From assembly GCA_020796225.1 (NCBI GenBank), contig CM036756.1, positions 46,665,363-46,729,362 on the forward strand: a stretch of 64,000 bases of DNA. Direction: 5' to 3'. A program made the position numbers and the translations under genes. Origin of the DNA: Arion vulgaris (Eukaryota; Mollusca; Gastropoda; Stylommatophora; Arionidae). Shown in pieces: positions 21,101 through 34,518 of this stretch. How positions within the stretch are numbered: position 1 is the stretch's first letter; the number at the start of each line of letters is the position of its first letter. The notes below the pieces were generated by a model that searched no databases, was not told the DNA's origin, and worked only from the letters and a program-made list of their open reading frames with translations.

Positions 21101-24100
21101 GAAGAAGACTACTGTGCCATCCAACTATTGCTAACTGTGAGAATTACAACTAAACAGATGGAAGAAGACTACTATGCCATCCAACTATTGCTAGCTGTAG
21201 AATTACAACTAAACAGACGAGAAGAAGATTATATGCCATCCGACTATTGCTAGCTGTGATAATTACAACTAAACAGACAGAAGAAGATTAATATGCCATC
21301 CAACTATTGCTAGCTGTGATAATTACAACTAAACAGACAGAAGAAGATTAATATGCCATCCAACTATTGCTAGCTGTGAGAATTACAACTAAACAGACAG
21401 AAGAAGATTAATATGCCATCCAACTATTGCTAGCTGTGAGAATTACAACTAAACAGACAGAAGAAGATTAATATGCCATCCAACTATTGCTAGCTGTGAG
21501 AATTACAACAAAACAGACAGAAAGAAGACACTGTGCCATCCAACTATTGCTAGCTGTGAGAATTATAACTAAACAGACAGAAGAAGATTAATATGCCATC
21601 CAACTATTGCTAGCTGTGAGAATTACAACTAAACAGACAGAAGAAGACTAATGTGCCATCCAACTATTGCTAACTGTGAGAATTACAACTAAACAGAAGG
21701 AAGAAGATTAATATGCCATCCAACTATTGCTAGCTGTGAGAATTACAACTAAACAGACAGAAGAAGACTAATATGCCATCCAACTATTGCTAACTGTGAG
21801 AATTACAACTAAACAGACAGAAGAAGATTACTGTGTCATCCAACTATTGCTAGCTGTGAGAATTACAACTAAACAGACGGAAGAAGACTACTGTGCCATC
21901 CACTATTCTAACTGTGAGAATTACAACTAAACAGACAGAAGAAGACTACTATGCCATCCAACTATTGCTAACTGTGAGAATTACAACTAAACAGATGGAA
22001 GAAGACTACTATGCCATCCAACTATTGCTAGCTGTGAGAATTACAACTAAACAGACAGAAGAAGATTAATATGCCATCCTACTATTGCTAGCTGTGAGAA
22101 TTACAACTAAACAGACAGAAGAAGAATAATATGCCATCCAACTATTGCTAGCTGTGAGAATTACAACTAAACAGACAGAAGAAGATTAATATGCCATCCA
22201 ACTATTGCTAGCTGTGAGAATTACAACTAAACAGACATAAGAAGATTAATATGCCATCCAACTATTGCTAACTGTGAGAATTACAACTAAACAGACAGAA
22301 GAAGACTACTGTGCCATCCAACTATTGCTAGCTGTGAGAATTACAACTAAACAGACAGAAGAAGATTAATATGCCATCCAACTATTGCTAGCTGTGAGAA
22401 TTACAACTAAACAGACAGAAGAAGACTAATGTGCCATCCAACTATTGCTAACTGTGATAATTACAACTAAACAGACAGAAGAAGATTAATATGCCATCCA
22501 ACTATTGCTAGCTGTGAGAATTACAACTAAACAGACAGAAGAAGATTAATGTGCCATCCAACTATTGCTAACTGTGAGAATTACAACTAAACAGACAGAA
22601 GAAGATTACTGTGTCATCCAACTATTGCTAGCTGTGAGAATTACAACTAAACAGACGGAAGAAGACTACTGTGCCATCCAACTATTGCTAACTGTGAGAA
22701 TTACAACTAAACAGATGAAAGAAGACTACTATGCCATCCAACTATTGCTAGCTGTAAGAATTACAACTAAACAGACAGAAGAAGATTAATATGCCATCCG
22801 ACTATTGCTAGCTGTGATAATTACAACTAAACAGACAGAAGAAGATTAATATGCCATCCAACTATTGCTAGCTGTGAGAATTACAACTAAACAGACAGAA
22901 GAAGATTAATATGCCATCCAACTATTGCTAGCTGTGAGAATTACAACTAAACAGACAGAAGAAGATTACTGTGCCATCCAACTATTGCTAGCTGTGAGAA
23001 TTACAACTAAACAGACAGAAGAAGACTAATGTGCCATCCAACTATTGCTAGCTGTGAGAATTACAACTAAACAGACAGAAGAAGACTACTGTGCCATCCA
23101 ACTATTGCTAGCTGTGAGAATTACAACTAAACAGACAGAAGAAGACTACTATGCCATCCAACTATTGCTAGCTGTGAGAATTACAACTAAACAGACAGAA
23201 GAAGACTAATATGCCATTCGACTATTGCTAGCTGTGATAATTACAACTAAACAGACAGAAGAAGATTAATATGCCATCCAACTATTGCTAGCTGTGAGAA
23301 TTACAACTAAACAGCAGAAGAAGATTAACTATGCCATCCAACTATTGCTAGCTGTGAGAATTATCAACTAAACAGATCAGAATGAAGATTAAAATGCCAT
23401 CCAACTATTGCTAGCTGTGATAATTACAACTAAACAGACAGAAGAAGATTAATATGCCATCCAACTATTGCTAGCTGTGAGAATTACAACTAAACAGACA
23501 GAAGAAGATTAATATGCCATCCAACTATTGCTAGCTGTGAGAATTACAACTAAACAGACAGAAGAAGATTAATATGCCATCCAACTATTGCTAGCTGTGA
23601 GAATTACAACTAAACAGACAGAAGAAGATTAATATGCCATCCAACTATTGCTAGCTGTGAGAATTACAACTAAACAGACAGAAGAAGATTACTGTGTCAT
23701 CCAACTATTGCTAGCTGTGAGAATTACAACTAAACAGACGAAGAAGACTATGTGCCATCCGACTATTGTTAACTGTGAGAATTACAACTAAACAGACGGA
23801 AGAAGACTACTGTGCCATCCAACTATTGCTAACTGTGAGAATTACAACTAAACAGATGAAGAAGATTATATGCCATCCAACTATTGCTAGCTGTGAGAAT
23901 TACAACTAAACAGACAGAAGAAGATTAATATGCCATCCTACTATTGCTAGCTGTGATAATTACAACTAAACAGACAGAAGAAGATTAATATGTCATCCAA
24001 CTATTGCTAGCTGTGAGAATTACAACTAAACAGACAGAAGAAGATTAATATGCCATCCAACTATTGCTAGCTGTGAGAATTACAACTAAACAGACATAAG

Positions 24101-27100
24101 AAGATTAATATGCCATCCAACTATTGCTAGCTGTGAGAATTACAACTAAACAGACAGAAGAAGACTACTGTGCCATCCAACTATTGCTAGCTGTGAGAAT
24201 TACAACTAAACAGACAGAAGAAGATTAATATGCCATCCAACTATTGCTAGCTGTGAGAATTACAACTAAACAGACAGAAGAAGACTAATGTGCCATCCAA
24301 CTATTGCTAACTGTGAGAATTACAACTAAACAGAAGGAAGAAGATTAATATGCCATCCAACTATTGCTAGCTGTGAGAATTACAACTAAACAGACAGAAG
24401 AAGACTAATGTGCCATCCAACTATTGCTAACTGTGAGAATTACAACTAAACAGACAGAAGAAGACACTATGTCATCCAACTATTGCTAGCTGTGAGAATT
24501 ACAACTAAACAGACAGAAGAAGACTACTGTGTCATCCGACTATTGTTAACTGTGAGAATTACAACTAAACAGACGGAAGAAGACTACTGTGCCATCGAAC
24601 TATTGCTAACTGTGAGAATTACAACTAAACAGATGGAAGAAGACTACTATGCCATCCAACTATTGCTAGCTGTAAGAATTACAACTAAACAGCCAGAAGA
24701 AGATTAATATGCCATCCAACTATTGCTAGCTGTGAGAATTACAACTAAACAGACAGAAGAAGATTAATATGCCATCCAACTATTGCTAGCTGTGATAATT
24801 ACAACTAAACAGACAGAAGAAGATTAATATGCCATCCAACTATTGCTAGCTGTGAGAATTACAACTAAACAGACAGAAGAAGATTAATATGCCATCCAAC
24901 TATTGCTACTGTGAGAATTACAACTAAACAGACGAAGAAGATTAATATGCCATCCAACTATTGCTAGCTGTGAGAATTACAACTAAACAGACAGAAGAAG
25001 ATTAATATGCCATCCAACTATTGCTAGCTGTGAGAATTACAACTAAACAGACAGAAGAAGATTACTGTGTCATCCAACTATTGCTAGCTGTGAGAATTAC
25101 AACTAAACAGACGAAGAAGATACTGTGCCATCCAGACTATTGTACTGTGAGAATTACAACTAAACAGACGAGAAGAAGATTACATTGCCATCCAACTATT
25201 GCTAACTGTGAGAATTACAACTAAACAGATGGAAGAAGACTACTATGCCATCCAACTATTGCTAGCTGTGAGAATTACAACTAAACAGACAGAAGAAGAT
25301 TAATATGCCATCCGACTATTGCTAGCTGTGAAATTACAACTAAACAGACAGAAGAAGATTAATTGCATCCAACTATTGCTAGCTGTGAGAATTACAACTA
25401 AACAGACGAAGAAGATTAACTACTGTCCATCCAACTATTGCTAGCTGTGAGAATTACAACTAAACAGACAGAAGAAGATTAATATGCCATCCAACTATTG
25501 CTAGCTGTGAGAATTACAACTAAACAGACAGAAGAAGACTACTGTGCCATCCAACTATTGCTAGCTGTGAGAATTACAACTAAACAGACAGAAGAAGATT
25601 AATATGCCATCCAACTATTGCTAGCTGTGAAATTACAACTAAACAGACAGAAGAAGACTAATTGCCATCCAACTATTGCTAGCTGTGAGAATTACAACTA
25701 AACAGACAGAAGAAGATTATGATGCCATCCAACTATTGCTAGCTGTGAGAATTACAACTAAACAGACAGGAAGAAATATGTCCATCCAACTATTGTTAGC
25801 TGTGAGAATTACAACTAAACAGACAGAAGAAGACTACTGTGCCATCCAACTATTGCTAGCTGTGAGAATTACAACTAAACAGACAGAAGAAGACTACTAT
25901 GCCATCCAACTATTGCTAGCTGTGAGAATTACAACTAAACAGACAGAAGAAGACTAATATGCCATCCAACTATTGCTAGCTGTGAGAATTACAACTAAAC
26001 AGACAGAAGAAGATTACTGTGTCATCCAACTATTGCTAGCTGTGAGAATTACAACTAAACAGACAGAAGAAGACTAATGTGCCATCCAACTATTGCTAAG
26101 CTGTGATAATTACAACTAAACAGAAGGAAGAAGATTACTGTGCCATCCAACTATTGCTAACTGTGAGAATTACAACTAAACAGACAGAAGAAGACTAATA
26201 TGCCATCCAACTATTGATAGCTGTGAGAATTACAACTAAACAGACAGAAGAAGATTAATATGCCATCCAACTATTGCTAGCTGTGAGAATTACAACTAAA
26301 CAGACAGAAGAAGATTAATATGCCATCCAACTATTGCTAGCTGTGAGAATTACAACTAAACAGACAGAAGAAGTACATATGCCATCCAACTATTGCTAGC
26401 TGTGAGAATTACAACTAAACAGACTTAAAAAGATTAATATGCCATCCAACTATTGCTAGCTGTGAGAATTACAACTAAACAGACAGAAGAAGATTAATAT
26501 GCCATCCAACTATTGCTAACTGTGAGAATTACAACTAAACAGACAGAAGAAGATTAAATGCCATCCAACTATTGCTAGCTGTGAGAATTACAACTAAACA
26601 GACAGAAGAAGATTAATATGCCATCCAACTATTGCTAACTGTGAGAATTACAACTAAACAGACAGAAGAAGATTACTGTGTCATCCAACTATTGCTAGCT
26701 GTGAGAATTACAACTAAACAGACGGAAGAAGACTACTGTGCCATCCAACTATTGCTAGCTGTGAGAATTACAACTAAACAGACGGAAGAAGACTACTTGC
26801 CATCCAACTATTGCTAGCTGTGAGAATTACAACTAAACAGAAGGAAGAAGATTAAATGCCATCCAACTATTGCTAGCTGTGAGAATTACAACTAAACAGA
26901 CAGAAGAAGACTAATGTGCCATCCAACTATTGCTAGCTGTGAGAATTACAACTAAACAGACAGAAGAAGATTACTGTGCCATCCAACTATTGCTAGCTGT
27001 GAGAATTACAACTAAACAGACAGAAGAAGACTAATGTGCCATCCACTATTGTACTGTGAGAATTACAACTAAACAGACAGAAGAAGACTACTGTGCCATC

Positions 27101-27565
27101 CAACTATTGCTAGCTTGTAGAATTACAACTAAACAGACAGAAGAAGATTAATATGCCATCCAACTATTGCTAGCTGTGATAATTACAACTAAACAGACAG
27201 AAGAAGATTAATATGCCATCCAACTATTGCTAGCTGTGAGAATTACAACTAAACAGACGGAAGAAGATTACTGTGTCATCCAACTATTGCTAGCTGTGAG
27301 AATTACAACTAAACAGACAGAAGAAGACTACTGTGCCATCCAACTATTGCTAGCTGTGAGAATTACAACTAAACAGACGGAAGAAGACTACTGTGTCATC
27401 CAACTATTGCTAACTGTGAGAATTACAACTAAACAGACAGAAGAAGACTACTGTGCCATCCAACTATTGCTAGCTGTGAGAATTACAACTAAACAGACAG
27501 AAGAAGACTACTTGCCATCCAACTATTGCTAGCTGTGAGAATTACAACTAAACAGACGGAAGAGG
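18130..27565. repeat. 60-bp satellite, about 157 units
   Basis: The unit is 60 bp with landmarks AGAAGATTAATATGCC, CAACTATTGCTAGCTG and GAGAATTACAACTAAAC. Two main sequence classes exist: one with a stop (TTAATATGCC) and one open in the forward frame (CTACTGTGCC), plus GCTAACTG/GCTAGCTG and CAGATGG/CAGACAG variants that recur in the same order. The first 350 bp and 25080-25800 contain many single-base indels. The 60-101-residue ORFs with VRITTKQTEEDYCAIQL are read-throughs of adjacent open-class units. They have no initiation context and I do not call them genes. Confidence 0.97.
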
Positions 27566-27764
27566 ACTACTATAACGGAGTCTATACAAATCTTTAAAAT
27601 GTGTCTGAGACAGCCAGAACTTTCTGGAAAGATACTCACCCTGGTATAGTGACGGAAGAATCACAAAAACTCTCATGTCTTGTCAAGTAACAAAAAATTT
27701 ATTTTAAAATATCATGTCTTATGAATAGTGAAATTTTAATATAAAATATCATGTCTATAGAATG

Positions 27765-27840
27765 AGTAAAGCAATGGCATAATGGCAAACTACTGAACGT
27801 AATAATGCCTAGAAAAATCACAAACCGTGTTAAAAATCTT
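27765..27840 (+). repeat. SINE-A 3' block
   Basis: GGCAAACTACTGAACGTAAT, then TGCCTAGAAAAATCACAAAC, as at 7025-7075. The head is missing. The 200 bp between the satellite end (27565) and this block shows no feature. Confidence 0.7.
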
Positions 27841-27879
27841 GAGTTGATTCGCAAAGTCCTGTAAATGGTATGCAATTAA

Positions 27880-28330
27880 TTTTTTTTTTAGAATAGTGAA
27901 AACTTTAATATATAATATCACCTTCGTAGAATAGTGAAAACTCTTATATAACATATCTCGTCTGTAGAATAGTAAAAACTCACAATAGTGAACATCTATA
28001 TTCTCGTCTGTAGAATAGTACAATTAACTTCTAGAATAGTAACTTATATCTCTCTCGTAGAATAGTAAAACTCTAATATAACATATCTCGTCTGTAGAAT
28101 GCCATATTACTCGTTAGAATAAAACCTATTATTCTTCTGTAGAATGTAAAACTCTAATATAATTCGTCTGTAGAATAGAAATCTAATAATATCTCTTAAA
28201 TATAACATCTATTAAATATCTCGTCTGTAAAATAGTGAACATTCTAATGTAAAATTTCTCGTCTGTAGAATAGTGAACATTCTAATATAAAATATCTCGT
28301 CTGTAGAATAGTGAACATTCTAATATCTGT
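27880..28330. repeat. degenerate 38-bp minisatellite
   Basis: About 11 units of TCTGTAGAATAGTGAAC and ATTCTAATATAAAATATC. The last three (28225-28325) are clean. The middle units have so many deletions that the period is lost. Related outliers lie at 27713-27775. Confidence 0.8.
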
Positions 28331-29142
28331 ATGATAGCTAAGATTAATTTTAAAATATTTTGCACCGGACTCAACATACTTAAAACAAAGCAGTGCCAAA
28401 TAAAAGTTGGGATATGCTTAACATGAACATGTACCAAAGACATGAAATCAAATGCACATGTCGTGACTGAAAGAAAATAATCGTGTCAACAATGTAACAA
28501 ACAAGGTAGAGTATAAGTAATATGTGAGCAAATGTACACAAATTGAAAGTACTATGACTGCAAGCAAATAACATTTGCAACTTCAGAACAAAGATCTTGA
28601 AGAATCCGGCACCAGAAATCTATTATTATCATCTTTGCAAACTCTACATCCAACAATTGGCTGCAATGGTTTTCTAGCAAATGATGTTTCTTGTCTTGAT
28701 AGTTCACACTGGCATATAGCTGCTTATGTTTACATTGTTTTCTCCGCTCGCTATGAATTATTTCAGGGGGGTCTAATATAGCACCTCTAACTAATTTTGC
28801 TTGAATACTTGCGTTCCTTATTATCAGTGTCTCTCCTCATTTCAGGTGAGCGTTACACCAACTTAAGAAGTATTTATAATTCCGCTAGTAAAGGATCATG
28901 ATCTCCTGTAACCTAACAATATACAGTGTACACACAGATACTTGTTGACATCAAACCCCTGAATTTCCACGTAGTTACTAGCGAAGAATGTTATCAACTT
29001 GGCTATCGGCGTCTCATGTTGTTTTTTTTTCCTCGATCCAGAAGCACTTGAGCTTTCAGATCTTCGGCTCGGTGCCATGGACATCATAACCCTTCGGTTC
29101 GATGCCACGAACACCGTAAATCTTGAGAACCTGTGGCTTTTC
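28331..29142. other. unassigned spacer
   Basis: Unique-looking. Short ORFs on both strands (28380-28580 reverse, 28575-28781 forward) lack recognisable motifs. A T-run lies at 29020-29030. Confidence 0.4.
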
Positions 29143-29219
29143 TGCCAGCCCCCGGAATCGAGCCGCACTCACAGGGGGTTTGTCACCCGTCGTCCAACGC
29201 GTTACGAACACGCTAGGCA
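29143..29219 (-). repeat. tRNA-like segment, antisense
   Basis: The minus strand reads TGCCTAGCGTGTTCGTAACG (A-box-like) and GTGCGGCTCGATTCCGGGG (B-box-like). Spacing and GC content are tRNA-like, but the anticodon and T-stems do not form a convincing cloverleaf. Probably a SINE head or a decayed tRNA. Confidence 0.4.
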
Positions 29220-29261
29220 GGTGGGTGCGGCTCATGTTAACAACATATATTCTAATTCACG

Positions 29262-29500
29262 GGGTGTATGTGGCGTAGGGGTTAGGAGCTCGTTTCTCGT
29301 ATCAAAGGCACAGGTTCGCTCCCTTGTGGAGCCATCTGGATATTTTTCCAGAGACCCCTGATCTCAGTGTAGGTGAGATCGAGTTTCTAGTCGTATCGGA
29401 GACGGACGATAAAACGTAGGTCCCGTCTTCAATCTGAGCACGTAAAAGAACCCTGGCAGCTCAAATTCGAGAAGATCAGCCTGGATCAAAGCAGGCTGTG
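29262..29500 (+). repeat. SINE-B head with long body
   Basis: A-box GGCGTAGGGGTTAGGAGC and B-box ACAGGTTCGCTCCC, followed by GAGCCATCTGGATATTTTTC, GGTGAGATCGAGTTTCTAG, CGGAGACGGACGATAAAACG and GAGCACGTAAAAGAACC. The same body is found antisense at 55310-55515. The small ORFs on both strands are within this repeat. Confidence 0.78.
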
Positions 29501-29504
29501 AGAC

Positions 29505-29655
29505 GGAAAAACGTCCTCCTATCGACTCGGATAATAGAGATTGTGGTTCGGTCCTATACTCGACATTCCCAAGTGAGAACAGGAGTTGGCCCACCTATCT
29601 AGGGACTAGAATGTGTAGTGACAGGCACTTCAAACCTAATGTATGAAAAGGCCAC
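29505..29655 (+). repeat. SINE-D copy
   Basis: CTATCGACTCGGATAATAG, B-box-like TGGTTCGGTCCTATACTCG, CTAGGGACTAGAATGTG, then CACTTCAAACCTAATG and GAAAAGGCCACAG. Related to 36770-36925 and 42826-42970. Confidence 0.7.
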
Positions 29656-29995
29656 AGAATTCTATTTCATTGTATTCAAATATCATTTTTACCTTGCTTT
29701 TTGAACGAACATTTACTGATGCTTTTTTTGAGATCAGACTAATAACGATATTTTGTGTGTGTAAAAAAAGATAGTAGAGCTACAGATGCTGTCTTAGAGG
29801 TCACGATCACTAGATTCGTGCCAGAGAACGTATCAAACAGTTCTAATCACTTTAAGGGCAGTCAAGAATAGTTGAAATTAAACCACACTAGAACCAGAAA
29901 ATCATGTTTGCTTGAGGTGTCTGGTTGCCTGAACATTGGACTTTATTACACTTCCTCTATCTTTAATTCGTCCCCCTTTCTCTACTCTTGCTATT

Positions 29996-30075
29996 CAACG
30001 CCTGCGTAATCAAGTGGTTAGAGAGCTTGTTTTGTAACAATAGGTCTCGGGGTCACTTCCAAATATATTCCTTCT
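29996..30075 (+). repeat. tRNA-like SINE head
   Basis: TAATCAAGTGGTTAGAGAGC (A-box) and TCTCGGGGTCACTTCC (B-box-like) are 30-40 bp apart. It lies immediately before the 88-bp satellite. The preceding 340 bp (29656-29995) shows nothing recognisable. Confidence 0.5.
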
Positions 30076-30096
30076 CCAGTAATACTGTTCTTCCAT

Positions 30097-33000
30097 TTCG
30101 TGTTCACATAGAACAGATTTGTACAGGACACTGATAAGGATGATTGTTTTACCTGTTTCTATCAGATCTATTTCTCATGCACTTTCTGTGTTCACATAGA
30201 ACAGATTTGTACAGGACACTGATAAGGATGATTGTTTTACCTGTTTCTATCAGATCTATTTGTCATGCACTTTCTGTGTTCACATAGAACAGATTTGTAC
30301 AGGACACTGATAAGGATGATTGTTTTACCTGTTTCTATCAGATCTATTTCTCATGCACTTTCTGTGTTCACATAGAACAGATTTGTACAGGACATTGATA
30401 AGGATGATTGTTTTACCTGTTTCTATCAGATCTATTTCTCATGCACTTTCTGTGTTCACATAGAACAGATTTGTACAGGACATTGATAAGGATGATTGTT
30501 TTACCTGTTTCTATCAGATCTATTTCTCATGCACTTTCTGTGTTCACATAGAACAGATTTGTACAGGACACTGATAAGGATGATTGTTTTACCTGTTTCT
30601 ATCAGATCTATTTGTCATGCACTTTCTGTGTTCACATAGAACAGATTTGTACAGGTAAGTATGATTGTTTTACCTGTTTCTATCAGATCTATTTCTCATG
30701 CACTTTCTGTGTTCACATAGAACAGATTTGTACAGGACATTGATAAGGATGATTGTTTTACCTGTTTCTATCAGATCTATTTCTCATGCACTTTCTGTGT
30801 TCACATAGAACAGATTTGTACAGGTAAGTATGATTGTTTTACCTGTTTCTATCAGATCTATTTCTCATGCACTTTCTGTGTTCACATAGAACAGATTTGT
30901 ACAGGACACTGATAAGGATGATTGTTTTACCTGTTTCTATCAGATCTATTTCTCATGCACTTTCTGTGTTCACATAGAACAGATTTGTACAGGTAAGTAT
31001 GATTGTTTTACCTGTTTCTATCAGATCTATTTCTCATGCACTTTCTGTGTTCACATAGAACAGATTTGTACAGGTAAGGATGATTGTTTTACCTGTTTCT
31101 ATCAGATCTATTTCTCATGCACTTTCTGTGTTCACATAGAACAGATTTGTACAGGACACTGATAAGTATGATTGTTTTACCTGTTTCTATCAGATCTATT
31201 TCTCATGCACTTTCTGTGTTCACATAGAACAGATTTGTACAGGACACTGATAAGTATGATTGTTTTACCTGTTTCTATCAGATCTATTTCTCATGCACTT
31301 TCTGTGTTCACATAGAACAGATTTGTACAGGACACTGATAAGTATGATTGTTTTACCTGTTTCTATCAGATCTATTTCTCATGCACTTTCTGTGTTCACA
31401 TAGAACAGATTTGTACAGGACACTGATAAGTATGATTGTTTTACCTGTTTCTATCAGATCTATTTCTCATGCACTTTCTGTGTTCACATAGAACAGATTT
31501 GTACAGGACACTGATAAGGATGATTGTTTTACCTGTTTCTATCAGATCTATTTCTCATGCACTTTCTGTGTTCACATAGAACAGATTTGTACAGGACACT
31601 GATAAGGATGATTGTTTTACCTGTTTCTATCAGATCTATTTCTCATGCACTTTCTGTGTTCACATAGAACAGATTTGTACAGGACACTGATAAGGATGAT
31701 TGTTTTACCTGTTTCTATCAGATCTATTTCTCATGCACTTTCTGTGTTCACATAGAACAGATTTGTACAGGACACTGATAAGGATGATTGTTTTACCTGT
31801 TTCTATCAGATCTATTTCTCATGCACTTTCTGTGTTCACATAGAACAGATTTGTACAGGACACTGATAAGGATGATTGTTTTACCTGTTTCTATCAGATC
31901 TATTTCTCATGCACTTTCTGTGTTCACATAGAACAGATTTGTACAGGTAAGGATGATTGTTTTACCTGTTTCTATCAGATCTATTTGTCATGCACTTTCT
32001 GTGTTCACATAGAACAGATTTGTACAGGACATTGATAAAGATGATTGTTTTACCTGTTTCTATCAGATCTATTTCTCATGCACTTTCTGTGTTCACATAG
32101 AACAGATTTGTACAGGACATTGATAAGGATGATTGTTTTACCTGTTTCTATCAGATCTATTTCTCATGCACTTTCTGTGTTCACATAGAACAGATTTGTA
32201 CAGGACATTGATAAGGATGATTGTTTTACCTGTTTCTATCAGATCTATTTCTCATGCACTTTCTGTGTTCACATAGAACAGATTTGTACAGGACATTGAT
32301 AAGGATGATTGTTTTACCTGTTTCTATCAGATCTATTTCTCATGCACTTTCTGTGTTCACATAGAACAGATTTGTACAGGACATTGATAAGGATGATTGT
32401 TTTACCTGTTTCTATCAGATCTATTTCTCATGCACTTTCTGTGTTCACATAGAACAGATTTGTACAGGACACTGATAAGGATGATTGTTTTACCTGTTTC
32501 TATCAGATCTATTTCTCATGCACTTTCTGTGTTCACATAGAACAGATTTGTACAGGACATTGATAAGGATGATTGTTTTACCTGTTTCTATCAGATCTAT
32601 TTCTCATGCACTTTCTGTGTTCACATAGAACAGATTTGTACAGGACACTGATAAGGATGATTGTTTTACCTGTTTCTATCAGATCTATTTCTCATGCACT
32701 TTCTGTGTTCACATAGAACAGATTTGTACAGGACACTGATAAGGATGATTGTTTTACCTGTTTCTATCAGATCTATTTCTCATGCACTTTCTGTGTTCAC
32801 ATAGAACAGATTTGTACAGGACACTGATAAGGATGATTGTTTTACCTGTTTCTATCAGATCTATTTCTCATGCACTTTCTGTGTTCACATAGAACAGATT
32901 TGTACAGGACACTGATAAGGATGATTGTTTTACCTGTTTCTATCAGATCTATTTCTCATGCACTTTCTGTGTTCACATAGAACAGATTTGTACAGGACAC

Positions 33001-33496
33001 TGATAAGGATGATTGTTTTACCTGTTTCTATCAGATCTATTTCTCATGCACTTTCTGTGTTCACATAGAACAGATTTGTACAGGACACTGATAAGGATGA
33101 TTGTTTTACCTGTTTCTATCAGATCTATTTCTCATGCACTTTCTGTGTTCACATAGAACAGATTTGTACAGGACACTGATAAGGATGATTGTTTGACCTG
33201 TTTCTATCAGATCTATTTCTCATGCACTTTCTGTGTTCACATAGAACAGATTTGTACAGGACACTGATAAGGATGATTGTTTTACCTGTTTCTATCAGAT
33301 CTATTTCTCATGCACTTTCTGTGTTCACATAGAACAGATTTGTACAGGACACTGATAAGGATGATTGTTTTACCTGTTTCTATCAGATCTATTTCTCATG
33401 CACTTTCTGTGTTCACATAGAACAGATTTGTACAGGACACTGATAAGGATGATTGTTTTACCTGTTTCTATCAGATCTATTTGTCATGCACTTTCT
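30097..33496. repeat. 88-bp satellite
   Basis: About 39 units, period 88, with landmarks TGTGTTCACATAGAACAG, ATTTGTACAGGACACTG, GATTGTTTTACCTGTTTC and CTATCAGATCTATTTCTC. About five units (near 30654, 30823, 30992, 31074 and 31945) lack about 9 bp and read ACAGGTAAGTATG or ACAGGTAAGGATG. Identity between units is very high, with only a few recurrent variants (ACACTG/ACATTG, AAGGATG/AAGTATG, TTTCTC/TTTGTC). Confidence 0.97.
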
Positions 33497-33639
33497 TAAA
33501 ATGTCATTTATTCTGAAGTCTGTCTCATATATTTTATGGTATCAATTCTGTTATTTTATGTCTATATTTTATTTCTTTTTCATTCCTAAATTTTCTACAA
33601 GTTTTAGAAGAACAAGCAGCATAGCGCCAACAAAATATT

Positions 33640-34075
33640 AAAATTAAAAGAGAACATGCATTTTACCATTGGCTACTTATGGCTGTAAATCATCGACCAT
33701 TATACAAGCAGCAAGAACGAAAATCCAGTCCTTCGAAACGAAATGCTGCAGAAAGATCCTACGAATACCATGGACAAAAAAAAAGGAAGAACACTGATAT
33801 AAAGAAAGAACTGAATGTTAAAGATAATTGGCTGTAAACAATATACTATACAGAAAAATATATACTTTGGTCACATCAAGCGTCACGATGGCCTAGAGAG
33901 AACAATATTAGAGGGCAGCGTGCCAGGACGGAGAGGCAGAGGCAGACCAAGAAGAAGATGGCTGCAAGATATTAAATAAACCATGAATATGATCATCAGC
34001 AAAATTGGGAACTGGCTAGAGACAGGTGAATTTCAGATGTTCTGCAAAGAGAGCAATGTCCTATAAAGGACACGC
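33640..34075 (+). pseudogene. LINE-B C-terminal fragment
   Basis: Frames give ATYGCKSSTIIQAARTKIQS, KCCRKILRIPWTKKK, FGHIKRHDGLERTILEGSVP and GRRGRGRPRRRWLQDI. This is the post-palm C-terminus of a non-LTR retrotransposon. It shares GHIKRH.GLE.TI.EGS.P with 35623-36690. Confidence 0.82.
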
Positions 34076-34254
34076 ATCTCGATGATGATAGTTTTAGAAA
34101 AGTTAGAAGACATAGTCAAATGTTGATACTATTGCCTATTTGCCGCGATATTTGCTTCTCTAATATATAATTAAGACTAGGTCGACTTGAGAGGAAGAGT
34201 ATTTCTTTATTTCTTTTGTCCTTCTCTGCTTGTTTGCCGCTAGGCGTAGCAGGT

Positions 34255-34449
34255 TTAACTGATGATCGATTTCCGAGATAATGCACGCTCGGTCGCTTGA
34301 TATGTTGTGGTATTGTGGAGTTTTAAGATGTCTGTAACTTTATCCACCCATCTTTTCTTGTCTGCCTTCCTCTTGGTGATACCATTTTCAGGTTGTGCGC
34401 TCTTGCAACTGGTGTATTCGGGTTCATTCTGACCAACTGACCAAACCAT
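34255..34449 (-). pseudogene. LINE C-terminal fragment, antisense
   Basis: A 64-residue reverse frame with ITKRKADKKRWVDKVTDILK and TTTYQATERALSRKSI resembles the end of LINE-A type ORFs (compare KGRPRKRWTSEITEATKETI at 60298-60360). Only the C-terminal tail is present. Confidence 0.65.
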
Positions 34450-34518
34450 TTGAGTCTCTATTTTTCAATAAATATAATAGCAGGAAAAACAGAGAGTCGT
34501 TACTGTCAGAACAAAATC

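Noticed and set aside
28999..29361. 120-residue forward ORF
   Set aside because: It spans a tRNA-like segment and the head of a SINE-B copy. No domain, and explained by repeats.
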